A stretch of 8,155 nucleotides of DNA from Methylacidiphilaceae bacterium UBA1321 (GCA_002306945.1 DBTH01000241.1:5339-13493); one strand, 5' to 3'. Shown: positions 1 through 6,003, counted from the stretch's first letter. Notes: generated from the letters alone by a model not told the origin. Numbers and translations: made by a program.

Positions 1-522
1 GTTCGGGATCAGCGCGGGGCGCGAGCCGAACCGTTTCTCGATGAGACCGGCGACGGTGGCGCTGACGGCGAACGAGTGGTCGACGTGTTTGTAGAAACAA
101 CGGTCGAACTGGAACGATTCGGCTCCGTGAAAACCCATAATGACTCGGGTTTCCGGCCGACGGCGTTTCCACCAACCGGCGACGGGCCAGTCGTAGGGTT
201 TGGCCACGAGCGCGAGATCGAATTTTTCGTCATTCCACGCCTTGCGCGAAATCCAGCCGAAGTGCAGACGCTGGACGAGACGTTGGAAGCGCGTGCCGAT
301 GTCGGGGATCGATTTGGTTTCCCAGTAGGGAAAAAGTTCCAGGCGCAATGTGGTTTCGCGATGACGTCGGCCCGCCTTCGGTTGACCGCCGAAAAGGACA
401 ACCTCGTGGCCGAGCCGTTGCATGGCTTCGCCGATGGTGTAGGAGAACGATTCGATGCCGCCGACCTCGGGCGAACCGGGCAGATCGAAAGTGGCGTTGG
501 GCAGGAAGAAGCCGATTTTCAT
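1..522 (-). CDS. Glycosyltransferase, GT-B fold, family 4 type (3' end cut by window edge)
   Basis: This reading frame starts at the ATG at 522-520 and stays open to base 1, giving the first 174 residues of a longer protein. The N-terminus MKIGFFLPNA is a typical first beta strand of a GT-B glycosyltransferase. It is followed by EVGGIESFSYTIGEAMQRLG and HEVVLFGG (residues 19-46), the glycine-rich loop and next strand seen in Glyco_transf_4 domains. Residues 126-134 (RVIMGFHGA) and 152-174 (AVSATVAGLIEKRFG..., ending IPN) match the end of the N-terminal domain, where family 4 enzymes usually continue as IPNGVD. The donor-binding C-terminal domain lies outside the window, so donor and acceptor cannot be named. 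The start codon overlaps the stop of the upstream family 9 gene in an ATGA, with no clear Shine-Dalgarno, which suggests translational coupling. The likely role is surface glycan or lipopolysaccharide assembly on the cytoplasmic face of the inner membrane (inferred from the neighbours). Confidence 0.85.
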   Translation of the reverse strand, partial: MKIGFFLPNATFDLPGSPEVGGIESFSYTIGEAMQRLGHEVVLFGGQPKAGRRHRETTLRLELFPYWETKSIPDIGTRFQRLVQRLHFGWISRKAWNDEKFDLALVAKPYDWPVAGWWKRRRPETRVIMGFHGAESFQFDRCFYKHVDHSFAVSATVAGLIEKRFGSRPALIPN

Positions 523-1670
523 GCGGCCGGTGTGGAGTCCGCAGGTTGGCGGGCCTGGGCCAGCGCGGCGAGGATGGCGCTGGATTCCTCAATCACCGTT
601 TCCGGGAAGATGGTCGAGAGCTTCAACTCGAAGCGGCTGGTCTGGCGCGTGCGGTGAAATTGCGGATCGGCCTTGTGCGGGCCGCAAGCTTCAATGGAGG
701 AACCGCGATCTTTCGGCGCGAAGAGCGTGACGGTCGGGCAACCGACGCTGACGGCGAGGTGGTAGGGACCGGTGTCGCCGGAGAGGAAGAGCGAGGCGCG
801 GTGTTGGCGCGCGGCAAGTTCGGGCAGGGAGAGTTTACCCGCGAGGTTCTCGGTGGGAACGCCGGGCATGAGGCGGCGGCGGAGTTTTTCCGCCTCGTCG
901 TATTCGGCGGCGCTGCCGCTAATGGTGACGCGGCAACCGAAATCGCGGTTGAGGCGGTAGAGGACGGCGGTCCAGCTTTCCAGCGGCCAACGTTTTTCCA
1001 CGCGGGAAGCGCCGGGGTGGATGATGACGGTGTTTTCGCGCTCGGCAGCCGGGCAGAATTCGGCGGGGACACTCGGTGGATAGGTTTTGAGAAGGCGCTC
1101 AATGGTGGGGATGCCGAGGGTGGAGGCCATGGCGAGATTGTTCTCGATGGCGTGGCCGGTGGCGTATTCGGGCGTGCCGGGACGGCGCAACATTTCCTTG
1201 TTGGCGAACCATTCGGGCCATTCGCTCCAGCGAGTGCGATAACGCAGGAAGCCGCGCACGCCGCAGTGCCAGAGCCAGGGGATGAGGTCGGGCTCGGTGC
1301 AGTTGGCGATGAGCGCGATGCGGGGGGGATTGTTATTGGCAAGGAATTGATGGCGCAGGCGGCAGAAGTTGCGGTACTTGCCGCCGACGGTGTAGAGACG
1401 TCCGATGCGCGGATCTTTTTCGTAAAGGGACGCGTACGGTTCGCGCACGAGGAAGCCGACGCGGTCGGGGCTGAGTTCGTCGGAGAGGGCCTGGATGAGG
1501 GGCGTGCAGAGAATCGAATCGCCGAGGGCGGTGGTAGCCACAACGACGACAGAATCCCCCGCGGCGATGGCGGCGCGGCAATGGGAGATCGTCCAGGGGC
1601 GAATCGCATAGAGTGCCTGCGCGGTTTTGTGCGTGCCGCGCCAGAGGGGATCGAGACCGGGAAAATTCAT
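519..1670 (-). CDS. Glycosyltransferase family 9 (heptosyltransferase-like), second of two
   Basis: A 383-residue protein of the ADP-heptose:LPS heptosyltransferase type (GT9, GT-B fold). The N-terminal domain begins with VVVVATTALGDSILCTPLIQ (residues 41-60), the family's nucleotide-proximal loop with a conserved GD. The C-terminal domain carries HPGASRVEKRWPLESW (218-233) and SGDTGPYHLAVSVGCPTVTL (297-316), the two GT9 signatures that bind the nucleotide-sugar donor. The length is usual for the family (about 330-400). It lies between a second GT9 gene (ATGA overlap at 1667-1670) and a family 4 glycosyltransferase (ATGA overlap at 519-522). By family it would transfer a sugar, often a heptose, to a lipid-linked oligosaccharide at the inner membrane. 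The exact sugar cannot be read from sequence, and a waa gene name is not justified. The start is the ATG at 1670, fixed by the overlap, and there is no strong ribosome binding site. Confidence 0.92.
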   Translation of the reverse strand: MNFPGLDPLWRGTHKTAQALYAIRPWTISHCRAAIAAGDSVVVVATTALGDSILCTPLIQALSDELSPDRVGFLVREPYASLYEKDPRIGRLYTVGGKYRNFCRLRHQFLANNNPPRIALIANCTEPDLIPWLWHCGVRGFLRYRTRWSEWPEWFANKEMLRRPGTPEYATGHAIENNLAMASTLGIPTIERLLKTYPPSVPAEFCPAAERENTVIIHPGASRVEKRWPLESWTAVLYRLNRDFGCRVTISGSAAEYDEAEKLRRRLMPGVPTENLAGKLSLPELAARQHRASLFLSGDTGPYHLAVSVGCPTVTLFAPKDRGSSIEACGPHKADPQFHRTRQTSRFELKLSTIFPETVIEESSAILAALAQARQPADSTPAA

Positions 1671-2818
1671 AGTTTGTTATTTTTATCCAACCAGATTTCC
1701 TTGAGGTTCGTGAGAACCGTTTCGGCTGTAATCATGGCCATGTCCGCGTCGGCGGGCGAGCGATAATTTTCCGGCCGTGACAATTGCACGACGCGGTGGC
1801 GGTCGCCGTAACCGTACGGGCCGACGCGGTGCGAGGGGTTGTTGCAATGGATCAGGGCGACAACGCGCGCACCGACAGCGAAACTCAGGTGCATGATGCC
1901 GGTGTCGGTGGAAACGACCGCGCGTGAGGACGCCAGCAGGGCGGCGGATTCGGTGAGATTGAGTTGGCCGACGAGATTGTGCACGGGCGGGTTGGGCTGG
2001 CCGGTGAGTTGGCGCAATTTTTCCAGGAGATCGTGGCTGCGGTCGAGATTGTCGCGGCCACTCAGGAGAATGATGCGGGCGTCGCCGAGTTCGGACAACG
2101 CGAGAGCAACCAGTTCGGCCCAGCGTTGCGTGGGCCAATCGCGCCACGACGCGCGGCGACCGCCGCCGATTTGGAAGACGAGGCGCGATCCGGAGCCGAT
2201 TCCGAGCGCGGGGAGTTTGGCTTCGAGCGCGGCGCTCTCCTGCGGTTTGACTTCGTAGATGAGCGTGGGTGCGGCGGTTTTGGCACTGAGATAATCGGTG
2301 ATGCGCAAGGTCTGAAGAACACCGTGCGTGTCGCTCCAGTCGGGCTGCGGCAGGTTGTGACCGCAGAGCCAACTCAGTTGCGTCATGCTCGGTATGCTGA
2401 CGGTGACGTCGGGATTGAGGAGGAAACTCTGGCAGCGCGGTTCGGGGTCGTTGCCGCGTAAATGGATGATCGCGTCCCACGGCCCGGCGGCTTTGAGTTG
2501 TCGGTGAAGGCGCAGGAAAGCGAAGGGACCTTTTTCGATGGTGAAAATTTCGCGCACGAGGGGATTATGTTCGAGCAAAGCGCGGCGGCGCTTGTGAACG
2601 ACTCCGGCCAGGTGGATGCCGGGGAAGGTCTCGGCCAGCGCCTTGAAAACGACCGAGTCGGTCAGTGTGTCGCCGATTCCGGCGCAGGTGAAGAGGAGGA
2701 CGCGACTGGAAGGGCCGAGATGAATCGGCTCGGCGTGCGGAGGGCGGCGTTGTGCGAGGCGGCGAAAAATGGCCTCGTAAACTCTCGCGTGCAGTCCGTT
2801 GAGAAATCTGATTTTCAA
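1667..2818 (-). CDS. Glycosyltransferase family 9 (heptosyltransferase-like), first of two
   Basis: A second GT9 protein, also 383 residues if translation starts at the TTG at 2818. Key segments are VLLFTCAGIGDTLTDSVVFK (residues 40-59, with the conserved GIGD), FQIGGGRRASWRDWPTQRW (215-233, the GGG...RxWP donor-binding signature) and VVSTDTGIMHLSFAVGARVV (301-320, the C-terminal GT9 motif). The reading frame is open further upstream to 2974, but those 52 residues look non-coding (serine and lysine rich, no fold signature) and run into the start of the divergent gene. The TTG at 2818 is preceded by a GGGG six bases away and gives a sensible basic N-terminus (MKIRFLNGLHARVYEAIFRR). It is probably the first gene of a three-gene glycosyltransferase operon. 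The substrate is unknown, and lipopolysaccharide core or O-chain synthesis is the likely setting. Identical length to the next gene hints at an old duplication, but the two sequences are clearly divergent. Confidence 0.9.
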   Translation of the reverse strand: MKIRFLNGLHARVYEAIFRRLAQRRPPHAEPIHLGPSSRVLLFTCAGIGDTLTDSVVFKALAETFPGIHLAGVVHKRRRALLEHNPLVREIFTIEKGPFAFLRLHRQLKAAGPWDAIIHLRGNDPEPRCQSFLLNPDVTVSIPSMTQLSWLCGHNLPQPDWSDTHGVLQTLRITDYLSAKTAAPTLIYEVKPQESAALEAKLPALGIGSGSRLVFQIGGGRRASWRDWPTQRWAELVALALSELGDARIILLSGRDNLDRSHDLLEKLRQLTGQPNPPVHNLVGQLNLTESAALLASSRAVVSTDTGIMHLSFAVGARVVALIHCNNPSHRVGPYGYGDRHRVVQLSRPENYRSPADADMAMITAETVLTNLKEIWLDKNNKL

Positions 2819-2828
2819 TCCTGTCCCC
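2819..2828 (-). promoter_or_regulatory. Ribosome binding site supporting the TTG start of the first GT9 gene
   Basis: Read on the minus strand this is GGGGACAGGA directly before the TTG at 2818-2816. The GGGG lies six bases from the start codon. It is the only purine-rich site near a start-type codon upstream of the conserved domain, so it decides the start. There is no ATG between 2818 and the first GT9 motif. Confidence 0.5.
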
Positions 2829-2886
2829 GTTTGTGATGTTATGGCGATAAAGGCAACCGTCTTCAGTTTATACAGAAGGCACGGTA

Positions 2887-2915
2887 TTGCTGAAACAGAT
2901 TTTTGGAAATTTAAA
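2887..2915 (+). promoter_or_regulatory. Weak candidate promoter for the thioredoxin-like gene
   Basis: In the 154-base spacer between the divergent genes, the plus strand has TTGCTG (2887-2892), a 17-base gap and TTTAAA (2910-2915). These match the sigma-70 boxes at 3 of 6 and 4 of 6 positions. It would give a leader of about 50 bases before the ATG at 2973. On the minus strand the same spacer holds TATAAA (2872-2867), a possible -10 for the glycosyltransferase operon, but no convincing -35 goes with it. The spacer is AT-richer than its surroundings, as expected for a promoter region. Everything here is pattern matching on short sites. Confidence 0.22.
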
Positions 2916-2962
2916 GGACGACTCGACGCCGAAAGAATGGAGTGAGAGGATTTGTGCCAAGT

Positions 2963-2967
2963 AAAGG
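2963..2967 (+). promoter_or_regulatory. Ribosome binding site that fixes the thioredoxin-like start
   Basis: AAAGG is followed by five bases and then ATG at 2973. This favours the ATG over the in-frame TTG at 2952. The ATG also places a clean hydrophobic segment right at the N-terminus, as expected for a signal sequence or membrane anchor. Confidence 0.6.
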
Positions 2968-2972
2968 TAACC

Positions 2973-3479
2973 ATGGCTCGTATCTTTTTGGAACTGGCGT
3001 GTGTCGGCGTTCTCTGTCTGGCCGGTCTATTTTTTCTGCCAAAGACTCCGCTGGAGCGGTTGACAGGGCAGGCTCCGACGTCGTCCGCCGACGGAGCGAA
3101 TCCGGGAGAGAAGCGCGGCCCGGCTTTTTATCATTCCCTCGAATCGGCGTTCCGGGTGAGCCGCGCGAAGAATCGGCCAGTGCTGGTGATTTTCAGCGAC
3201 GATCACTGCCCTTCGTGCGAGTTGTTCGTGGAGGAAGTGTGCACGCATCCGTCGGTTGCCGCGTATCAGGAACAATTCATCTGGGTGCACGTGAATATCC
3301 GGGATGAAAAGGTCGCAAAATTTCACGACGGTTATCCGTCGCTGGTGGCGATTCCCGATTTGCCGACAATCGCCTATTTCAGCCCCGAAGGGGAATTGTT
3401 GCGCTGTCACGGGTTTGCCGACCCGGACGAATTCATCTCCAAGCTGCGGCAGGTGCTTGACCGGGTGAAGGCAACGTGA
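2973..3479 (+). CDS. Membrane-anchored or exported thioredoxin-fold protein with CPSC motif
   Basis: A 168-residue protein and the only plus-strand gene here. Residues 4-23 (IFLELACVGVLCLAGLFFLP) form one hydrophobic helix, then a low-complexity linker runs to about residue 50, so the rest should sit outside the cytoplasmic membrane. The thioredoxin fold follows: strand RPVLVIFSDDHCPSC (68-82) with the redox pair C79-P-S-C82, helix ELFVEEVC, strand QFIWVHVNIRD (101-111), the cis-proline segment LPTIAYFSPEGELL (130-143, proline at 131), and a C-terminal helix. The pattern resembles the Thioredoxin_7 / DUF255-like group more than classical thioredoxin (WCGPC). The likely role is thiol-disulfide exchange or reduction of periplasmic proteins, which is inferred. 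Two further cysteines, C90 and C145, could form another disulfide. No lipobox fits C10 or C15, so a lipoprotein is unlikely. It diverges from the glycosyltransferases and converges on nusB, so it is probably a single-gene unit. Confidence 0.82.
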   Translation: MARIFLELACVGVLCLAGLFFLPKTPLERLTGQAPTSSADGANPGEKRGPAFYHSLESAFRVSRAKNRPVLVIFSDDHCPSCELFVEEVCTHPSVAAYQEQFIWVHVNIRDEKVAKFHDGYPSLVAIPDLPTIAYFSPEGELLRCHGFADPDEFISKLRQVLDRVKAT

Positions 3480-3482
3480 CGG

Positions 3483-3495
3483 CAGGCTGAGCCTG
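3483..3495. repeat. Small palindrome in the convergent gap (hairpin, possible terminator or REP-like unit)
   Basis: CAGGCTGAGCCTG can form a 5-bp GC-rich stem with a 3-base loop on either strand. It sits in the 23-base gap between the stop codons of the thioredoxin-like gene (3479) and nusB (3503). The position suits a bidirectional terminator, but no T-run follows on either strand, so a classical intrinsic terminator is not supported. It could also be a remnant of a dispersed palindromic repeat. Confidence 0.35.
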
Positions 3496-3502
3496 TACTC
3501 AA

Positions 3503-3943
3503 TTACGCTTCGCCGCCGGCGGCATGACGCGCGGGACGCAGAATATCCTTCTTCGCGCGGTCGAGGATGCCGTTGACGAACTTGCCCGATTCCTCGGTGC
3601 TGTAACGCTTGGCGATTTCGATGGCCTCGTTGATCGTGACCACGGGCGGGATGTCCTGACAATAAAGCATCTCGTACAAAGCCAGGCGCAGGATGTTGCG
3701 ATCCACGACGGCGAGGCGGCTCAAGTCCCAGTTTTCGGCGAGTGATTTGATCTTCGCGTCCATCTCGGGGATTTTGTCCGCGATGCCGCGAATGAGGCCC
3801 TCGGCGAAATCCTGCGCGGACTTCGACGGCTCGGTCATCTTCCAGAATTCCTTGAGCGCGTGCTCCAGGTTTTTGTCCGGGTTGAGGTCTTGTTGATAAA
3901 GAAATTGGACGGCGCATTCGCGGCCGAGTCGGCGTACACCCAT
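3503..3943 (-). CDS. nusB: Transcription antitermination factor NusB
   Basis: A 146-residue protein, normal for NusB (about 130-160). It is an all-helical RNA-binding protein that, with NusE (ribosomal protein S10), binds boxA RNA and helps RNA polymerase read through rRNA operons. Visible family features are the N-terminal GRECAVQFLYQQDL (residues 7-20, usually R..A.Q.LY..D), SRLAVVDRNILRLALYEML (75-93), PPVVTINEAIEIAKRYS (99-115) and the strongly conserved SGKFVNGILDR (119-129). The start is the ATG at 3943, only 4 bases after the ribH stop. An AAGGGA lies 10 bases upstream inside the ribH 3' end. This spacing makes ribH and nusB one transcription unit, and ribH-nusB adjacency is common in bacteria. 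The tail after residue 133 is basic and alanine-rich and probably disordered. Confidence 0.96.
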   Translation of the reverse strand: MGVRRLGRECAVQFLYQQDLNPDKNLEHALKEFWKMTEPSKSAQDFAEGLIRGIADKIPEMDAKIKSLAENWDLSRLAVVDRNILRLALYEMLYCQDIPPVVTINEAIEIAKRYSTEESGKFVNGILDRAKKDILRPARHAAGGEA

Positions 3944-3947
3944 GGTG

Positions 3948-4388
3948 TTAGATTCCCTTCTGGAAAATGATTTTGGAACGGTTCACGGTCGCCATTTCAA
4001 GAGCGGCGTGGGCGGCCTCAATGCCGCGGTTGAGTTTCTTGCCCATTGTGCGGGCGCGGGCTTCGGCATCGGACTTGATGCCGAGAACCTGATGAATGAC
4101 GGGGACGGAAGTCTCCAGCGAAATGCGCATGAGCGAATCGGTCACGGCACGACCAATTTCCCCCGCGTGCGAGGTCTGTCCCTGCCAGATTACGCCGAGG
4201 GCGATGACGGCGTCGAATTTCTTCGAGCGGGCGAGACGCTGGACTTGCAGCGGGATTTCATATGCGCCGGGAACGCGCACGACGGCGGTAACGGCCTTGC
4301 CTTTGAGTTCCTTCAAGGTCGATTGCAACAACGCTTCGGTGTATTCCTCGTTGAAACGGCTGACGACGATTCCGATTTTTAAAGACAT
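3948..4388 (-). CDS. ribH: 6,7-dimethyl-8-ribityllumazine synthase
   Basis: RibH condenses 5-amino-6-ribitylamino-uracil with 3,4-dihydroxy-2-butanone 4-phosphate to give lumazine, the step before riboflavin synthase. From the ATG at 4388 the protein is 146 residues. It shows LKIGIVVSRFN (3-13, with the ring-stacking Phe12), VRVPGAYEIPL (37-47), DAVIALGVIWQGQTSH (59-74) with the expected catalytic His74, ISLETSVPVIHQVLG (89-103), and Arg113 and Lys117 spaced like the phosphate-binding Arg127/Lys131 of the Bacillus subtilis enzyme. The loop after the histidine reads AGEI where most family members have F-x-Y-V/I. An alternative TTG start at 4424 would add 12 residues (158 total, nearer the usual length). 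It has a good AAGGGA six bases upstream and follows the preceding stop directly. I keep the ATG as the conservative choice. The gene lies between the small membrane-protein gene and nusB. Confidence 0.94.
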   Translation of the reverse strand: MSLKIGIVVSRFNEEYTEALLQSTLKELKGKAVTAVVRVPGAYEIPLQVQRLARSKKFDAVIALGVIWQGQTSHAGEIGRAVTDSLMRISLETSVPVIHQVLGIKSDAEARARTMGKKLNRGIEAAHAALEMATVNRSKIIFQKGI

Positions 4389-4424
4389 AATAGTTTTCAG
4401 TTCGGGGTTTTCAGGTAGGAACAA

Positions 4425-4712
4425 TCAAAGTCCCTTGAACAACAGGCTGGTTAATTGCCGGGGGAAGAAGATGCAAACAAAAGCGCTTATACCTTGAAAG
4501 ATAGAAGACAGGTTGTGAGCTTGTTCTGCATTGCAGACCGATATGTTATCAATATAGAGAAATTGCTGAGGCATATTCCCAAACACTTTTTGAATCTCTT
4601 CTGGAGATGCTTGCAGTCCAATAACGGTAAAACTCGAAAAAAAACGCCACAGCAACACCAACCCGAGCACACGGATCAGCAACGCCACGATTGTCCTCAA
4701 GTCTGTATGCAT
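4425..4712 (-). CDS. Small two-helix membrane protein of unknown function
   Basis: A 95-residue open reading frame on the same strand as ribBA and ribH, filling most of the 371 bases between them. I do not recognise a named family. Residues 8-32 (IVALLIRVLGLVLLWRFFSS and onward) form a strongly hydrophobic first helix after a short N-terminus containing Asp and Arg. Residues 33-67 are a polar loop (SPEEIQKVFGNMPQQ...) with a cysteine at 60. Residues 68-84 form a second hydrophobic helix, and the tail FPRQLTSLLFKGL is basic and amphipathic. GGGA lies 7 bases before the ATG. The gene is clearly AT-richer than ribBA and ribH, especially after the first 25 codons, so it may have been acquired or be evolving fast. 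The membrane pattern and operon fit argue for a real gene. The role is unknown, and a link to riboflavin synthesis is only suggested by position. Confidence 0.6.
   Translation of the reverse strand: MHTDLRTIVALLIRVLGLVLLWRFFSSFTVIGLQASPEEIQKVFGNMPQQFLYIDNISVCNAEQAHNLSSIFQGISAFVCIFFPRQLTSLLFKGL
4431..4436 (-). promoter_or_regulatory. Shine-Dalgarno-like site favouring a TTG start of ribH at 4424
   Basis: On the minus strand this reads AAGGGA, followed by six bases and TTG at 4424-4422. It overlaps the last codons of the upstream small gene, whose TGA (4427-4425) abuts the TTG. The ATG at 4388 has no purine-rich site before it. If used, the site would couple ribH translation to the small gene. 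Confidence 0.4.
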
Positions 4713-4722
4713 GTGTTTTTCC

Positions 4723-4749
4723 CAATTCCTGAAATTCCGTTAATTCCGT
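4723..4749 (-). repeat. Three imperfect 9-bp tandem units
   Basis: Read on the minus strand, ACGGAATTA (4749-4741), ACGGAATTT (4740-4732) and CAGGAATTG (4731-4723) follow each other without gaps and share the core GGAATT. They lie in the 47-base spacer between the ribBA stop and the small membrane-protein gene, ending at its ribosome binding site. They could be a protein binding site or simple slippage. No function is shown by the sequence. Confidence 0.4.
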
Positions 4750-4759
4750 CTAAAAGCCT

Positions 4760-5992
4760 TTAAAGCAGGTGCCCCATCTTGAGGCGTTTGGTGGTGAGAT
4801 ATTTGATATTATACTTGTTCGGCGTGGTGCGGATCGGCACGGTCTCGACGATTTTGAGTCCGTAACCGGCAAGGCCGACGACCTTCTTCGGGTTGTTGGT
4901 CAACAGGCGAATCTTGCGAACACCGAGGTCGAACAAAATCTGGGCGCCGTGGCCGTATTCGCGCAGGTCGGAGGGGAAGCCGAGCTTGAGATTGGCTTCG
5001 ACGGTGTCGAGTCCCTTTTCCTGCAACTTGTAGGCGTGAATCTTTGCCGCGATGCCGATGCCGCGACCTTCCTGGCGCATATAGACGAGCACGCCTGCGC
5101 CAGCTTTTTCGATTTGCCGGAGTGCGTTGTGCAATTGCGGACCGCAGTCGCAGCGTAGCGATCCGAAAATATCGCCGGTGAAGCATTCGCTATGGACGCG
5201 CACGAGGACGGGTTCGTTCCCGCTAACGTCGCCCTTGACGAGCGCGAAGTGGTGCTGTCCATCTACTTTGGAACGGTACATGCAGAGATCGAATTCGCCG
5301 TAATCGGTCGGCAATTTCACGCGCTGTTCGAGTTCGACCAATTTCTCGCTCTTGCGGCGGTACTCGATCAAATCGAGGATGGTGCACATTTTCAGCCCGT
5401 GCTTCTTACGGAACTTCTGCAAGTCGGGAATACGGGCCATCGAACCGTCCGGGTTGAGAATTTCGCAGATCACTCCGGACGGATCGGTTCCGGCCAACCG
5501 CGCGAGATCGACGGCGGCTTCGGTGTGTCCGGCCCGCTGGAGAACGCCGCCGGGCTTGGCCTGGAGCGGGAAAATGTGTCCGGGCTGAACGAGATCGGTC
5601 GGCACGGACTTGGAATTGGAAAGGATGTGAATGGCCTTGGCACGATCGGAAGCACTGATGCCGGTCGTCGCGCCGTGCTTGGGGGCCGCATCGACCGAGA
5701 CGGTGAAATCGGTCTTAAAGCTCTCGCGGTTTTCGAGCACCATGCGGCTCAGACCGAGTTGCTGGGCGCGCTCGTGAGTGATCGGCGCGCAGATCAAACC
5801 GCGGCCGTATTGGGCCATGAAGTTGATCGATTTGGGCGTGGCTTTAGTGGCGGCCATGAGCAGGTCGCCTTCGTTTTCGCGGTCGGCATCGTCGGTGACG
5901 ATGACCATGCGGCCGCGCCGGATGTCGGCGAGAACATCGGGAATGGAATCAAAACCCTTGGTCACCCTGGACGGGATCAAATTCTTTTTCAT
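4760..5992 (-). CDS. ribBA: Bifunctional 3,4-dihydroxy-2-butanone 4-phosphate synthase / GTP cyclohydrolase II
   Basis: A 410-residue cytoplasmic fusion enzyme that starts both branches of riboflavin synthesis. The N-terminal RibB half (about 14-210) makes the four-carbon unit from ribulose 5-phosphate. It shows TDDADRENEGDLLMAA (33-48, acidic metal and substrate loop), TTGISASDRAKAI (109-121), GHTEAAVDLARLAG (155-168) and ICEILNPDGSMAR (175-187). The C-terminal RibA half (about 215-400) opens GTP. It shows VRVHSECFTGDIFGSLRCDC (264-283), with zinc ligands C270, C281 and C283 spaced as in Escherichia coli RibA (C54, C65, C67), then YMRQEGRGIGIA (304-315) and LLTNNPKKV (363-371). Both active sites look intact, and length is normal for RibBA. 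The ATG at 5992 is chosen over an upstream in-frame TTG at 6028 because GGAAAG lies 5 bases before it and the conserved domain begins soon after. It heads the cluster toward ribH and nusB. Confidence 0.97.
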   Translation of the reverse strand: MKKNLIPSRVTKGFDSIPDVLADIRRGRMVIVTDDADRENEGDLLMAATKATPKSINFMAQYGRGLICAPITHERAQQLGLSRMVLENRESFKTDFTVSVDAAPKHGATTGISASDRAKAIHILSNSKSVPTDLVQPGHIFPLQAKPGGVLQRAGHTEAAVDLARLAGTDPSGVICEILNPDGSMARIPDLQKFRKKHGLKMCTILDLIEYRRKSEKLVELEQRVKLPTDYGEFDLCMYRSKVDGQHHFALVKGDVSGNEPVLVRVHSECFTGDIFGSLRCDCGPQLHNALRQIEKAGAGVLVYMRQEGRGIGIAAKIHAYKLQEKGLDTVEANLKLGFPSDLREYGHGAQILFDLGVRKIRLLTNNPKKVVGLAGYGLKIVETVPIRTTPNKYNIKYLTTKRLKMGHLL

Positions 5993-5997
5993 CTCAA

Positions 5998-6003
5998 CTT
6001 TCC
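5998..6003 (-). promoter_or_regulatory. Ribosome binding site of ribBA
   Basis: GGAAAG on the minus strand, five bases from the ATG at 5992, directly after the 3' side of the 8-bp hairpin. It supports this ATG rather than the in-frame TTG at 6028, which would place the start codon upstream of the hairpin. Confidence 0.55.

Noticed and set aside
348..1766. Plus-strand open frame of 472 codons opposite the glycosyltransferase genes
   Set aside because: It is antisense to a clear GT9 gene, shows no domain, is glycine-, alanine- and glutamate-rich without structure, and arises from GC-rich codon use on the opposite strand.
2819..2974. N-terminal extension of the first GT9 gene up to 2974
   Set aside because: The 52 extra residues have no similarity to a GT9 N-terminus, overlap the start codon of the divergent gene and would remove all promoter space. 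The TTG at 2818 has a better ribosome binding site.
2973..3050. Lipoprotein signal in the thioredoxin-like protein (cysteines at residues 10 and 15)
   Set aside because: Neither cysteine is preceded by a proper lipobox (residues before C10 are E-L-A, before C15 are G-V-L), and both are within the hydrophobic helix.
2942..3307. Second plus-strand frame of 121 codons overlapping the thioredoxin-like gene
   Set aside because: It is out of frame with the CPSC-containing protein, lacks a ribosome binding site and is arginine- and serine-rich, typical of an off-frame reading.
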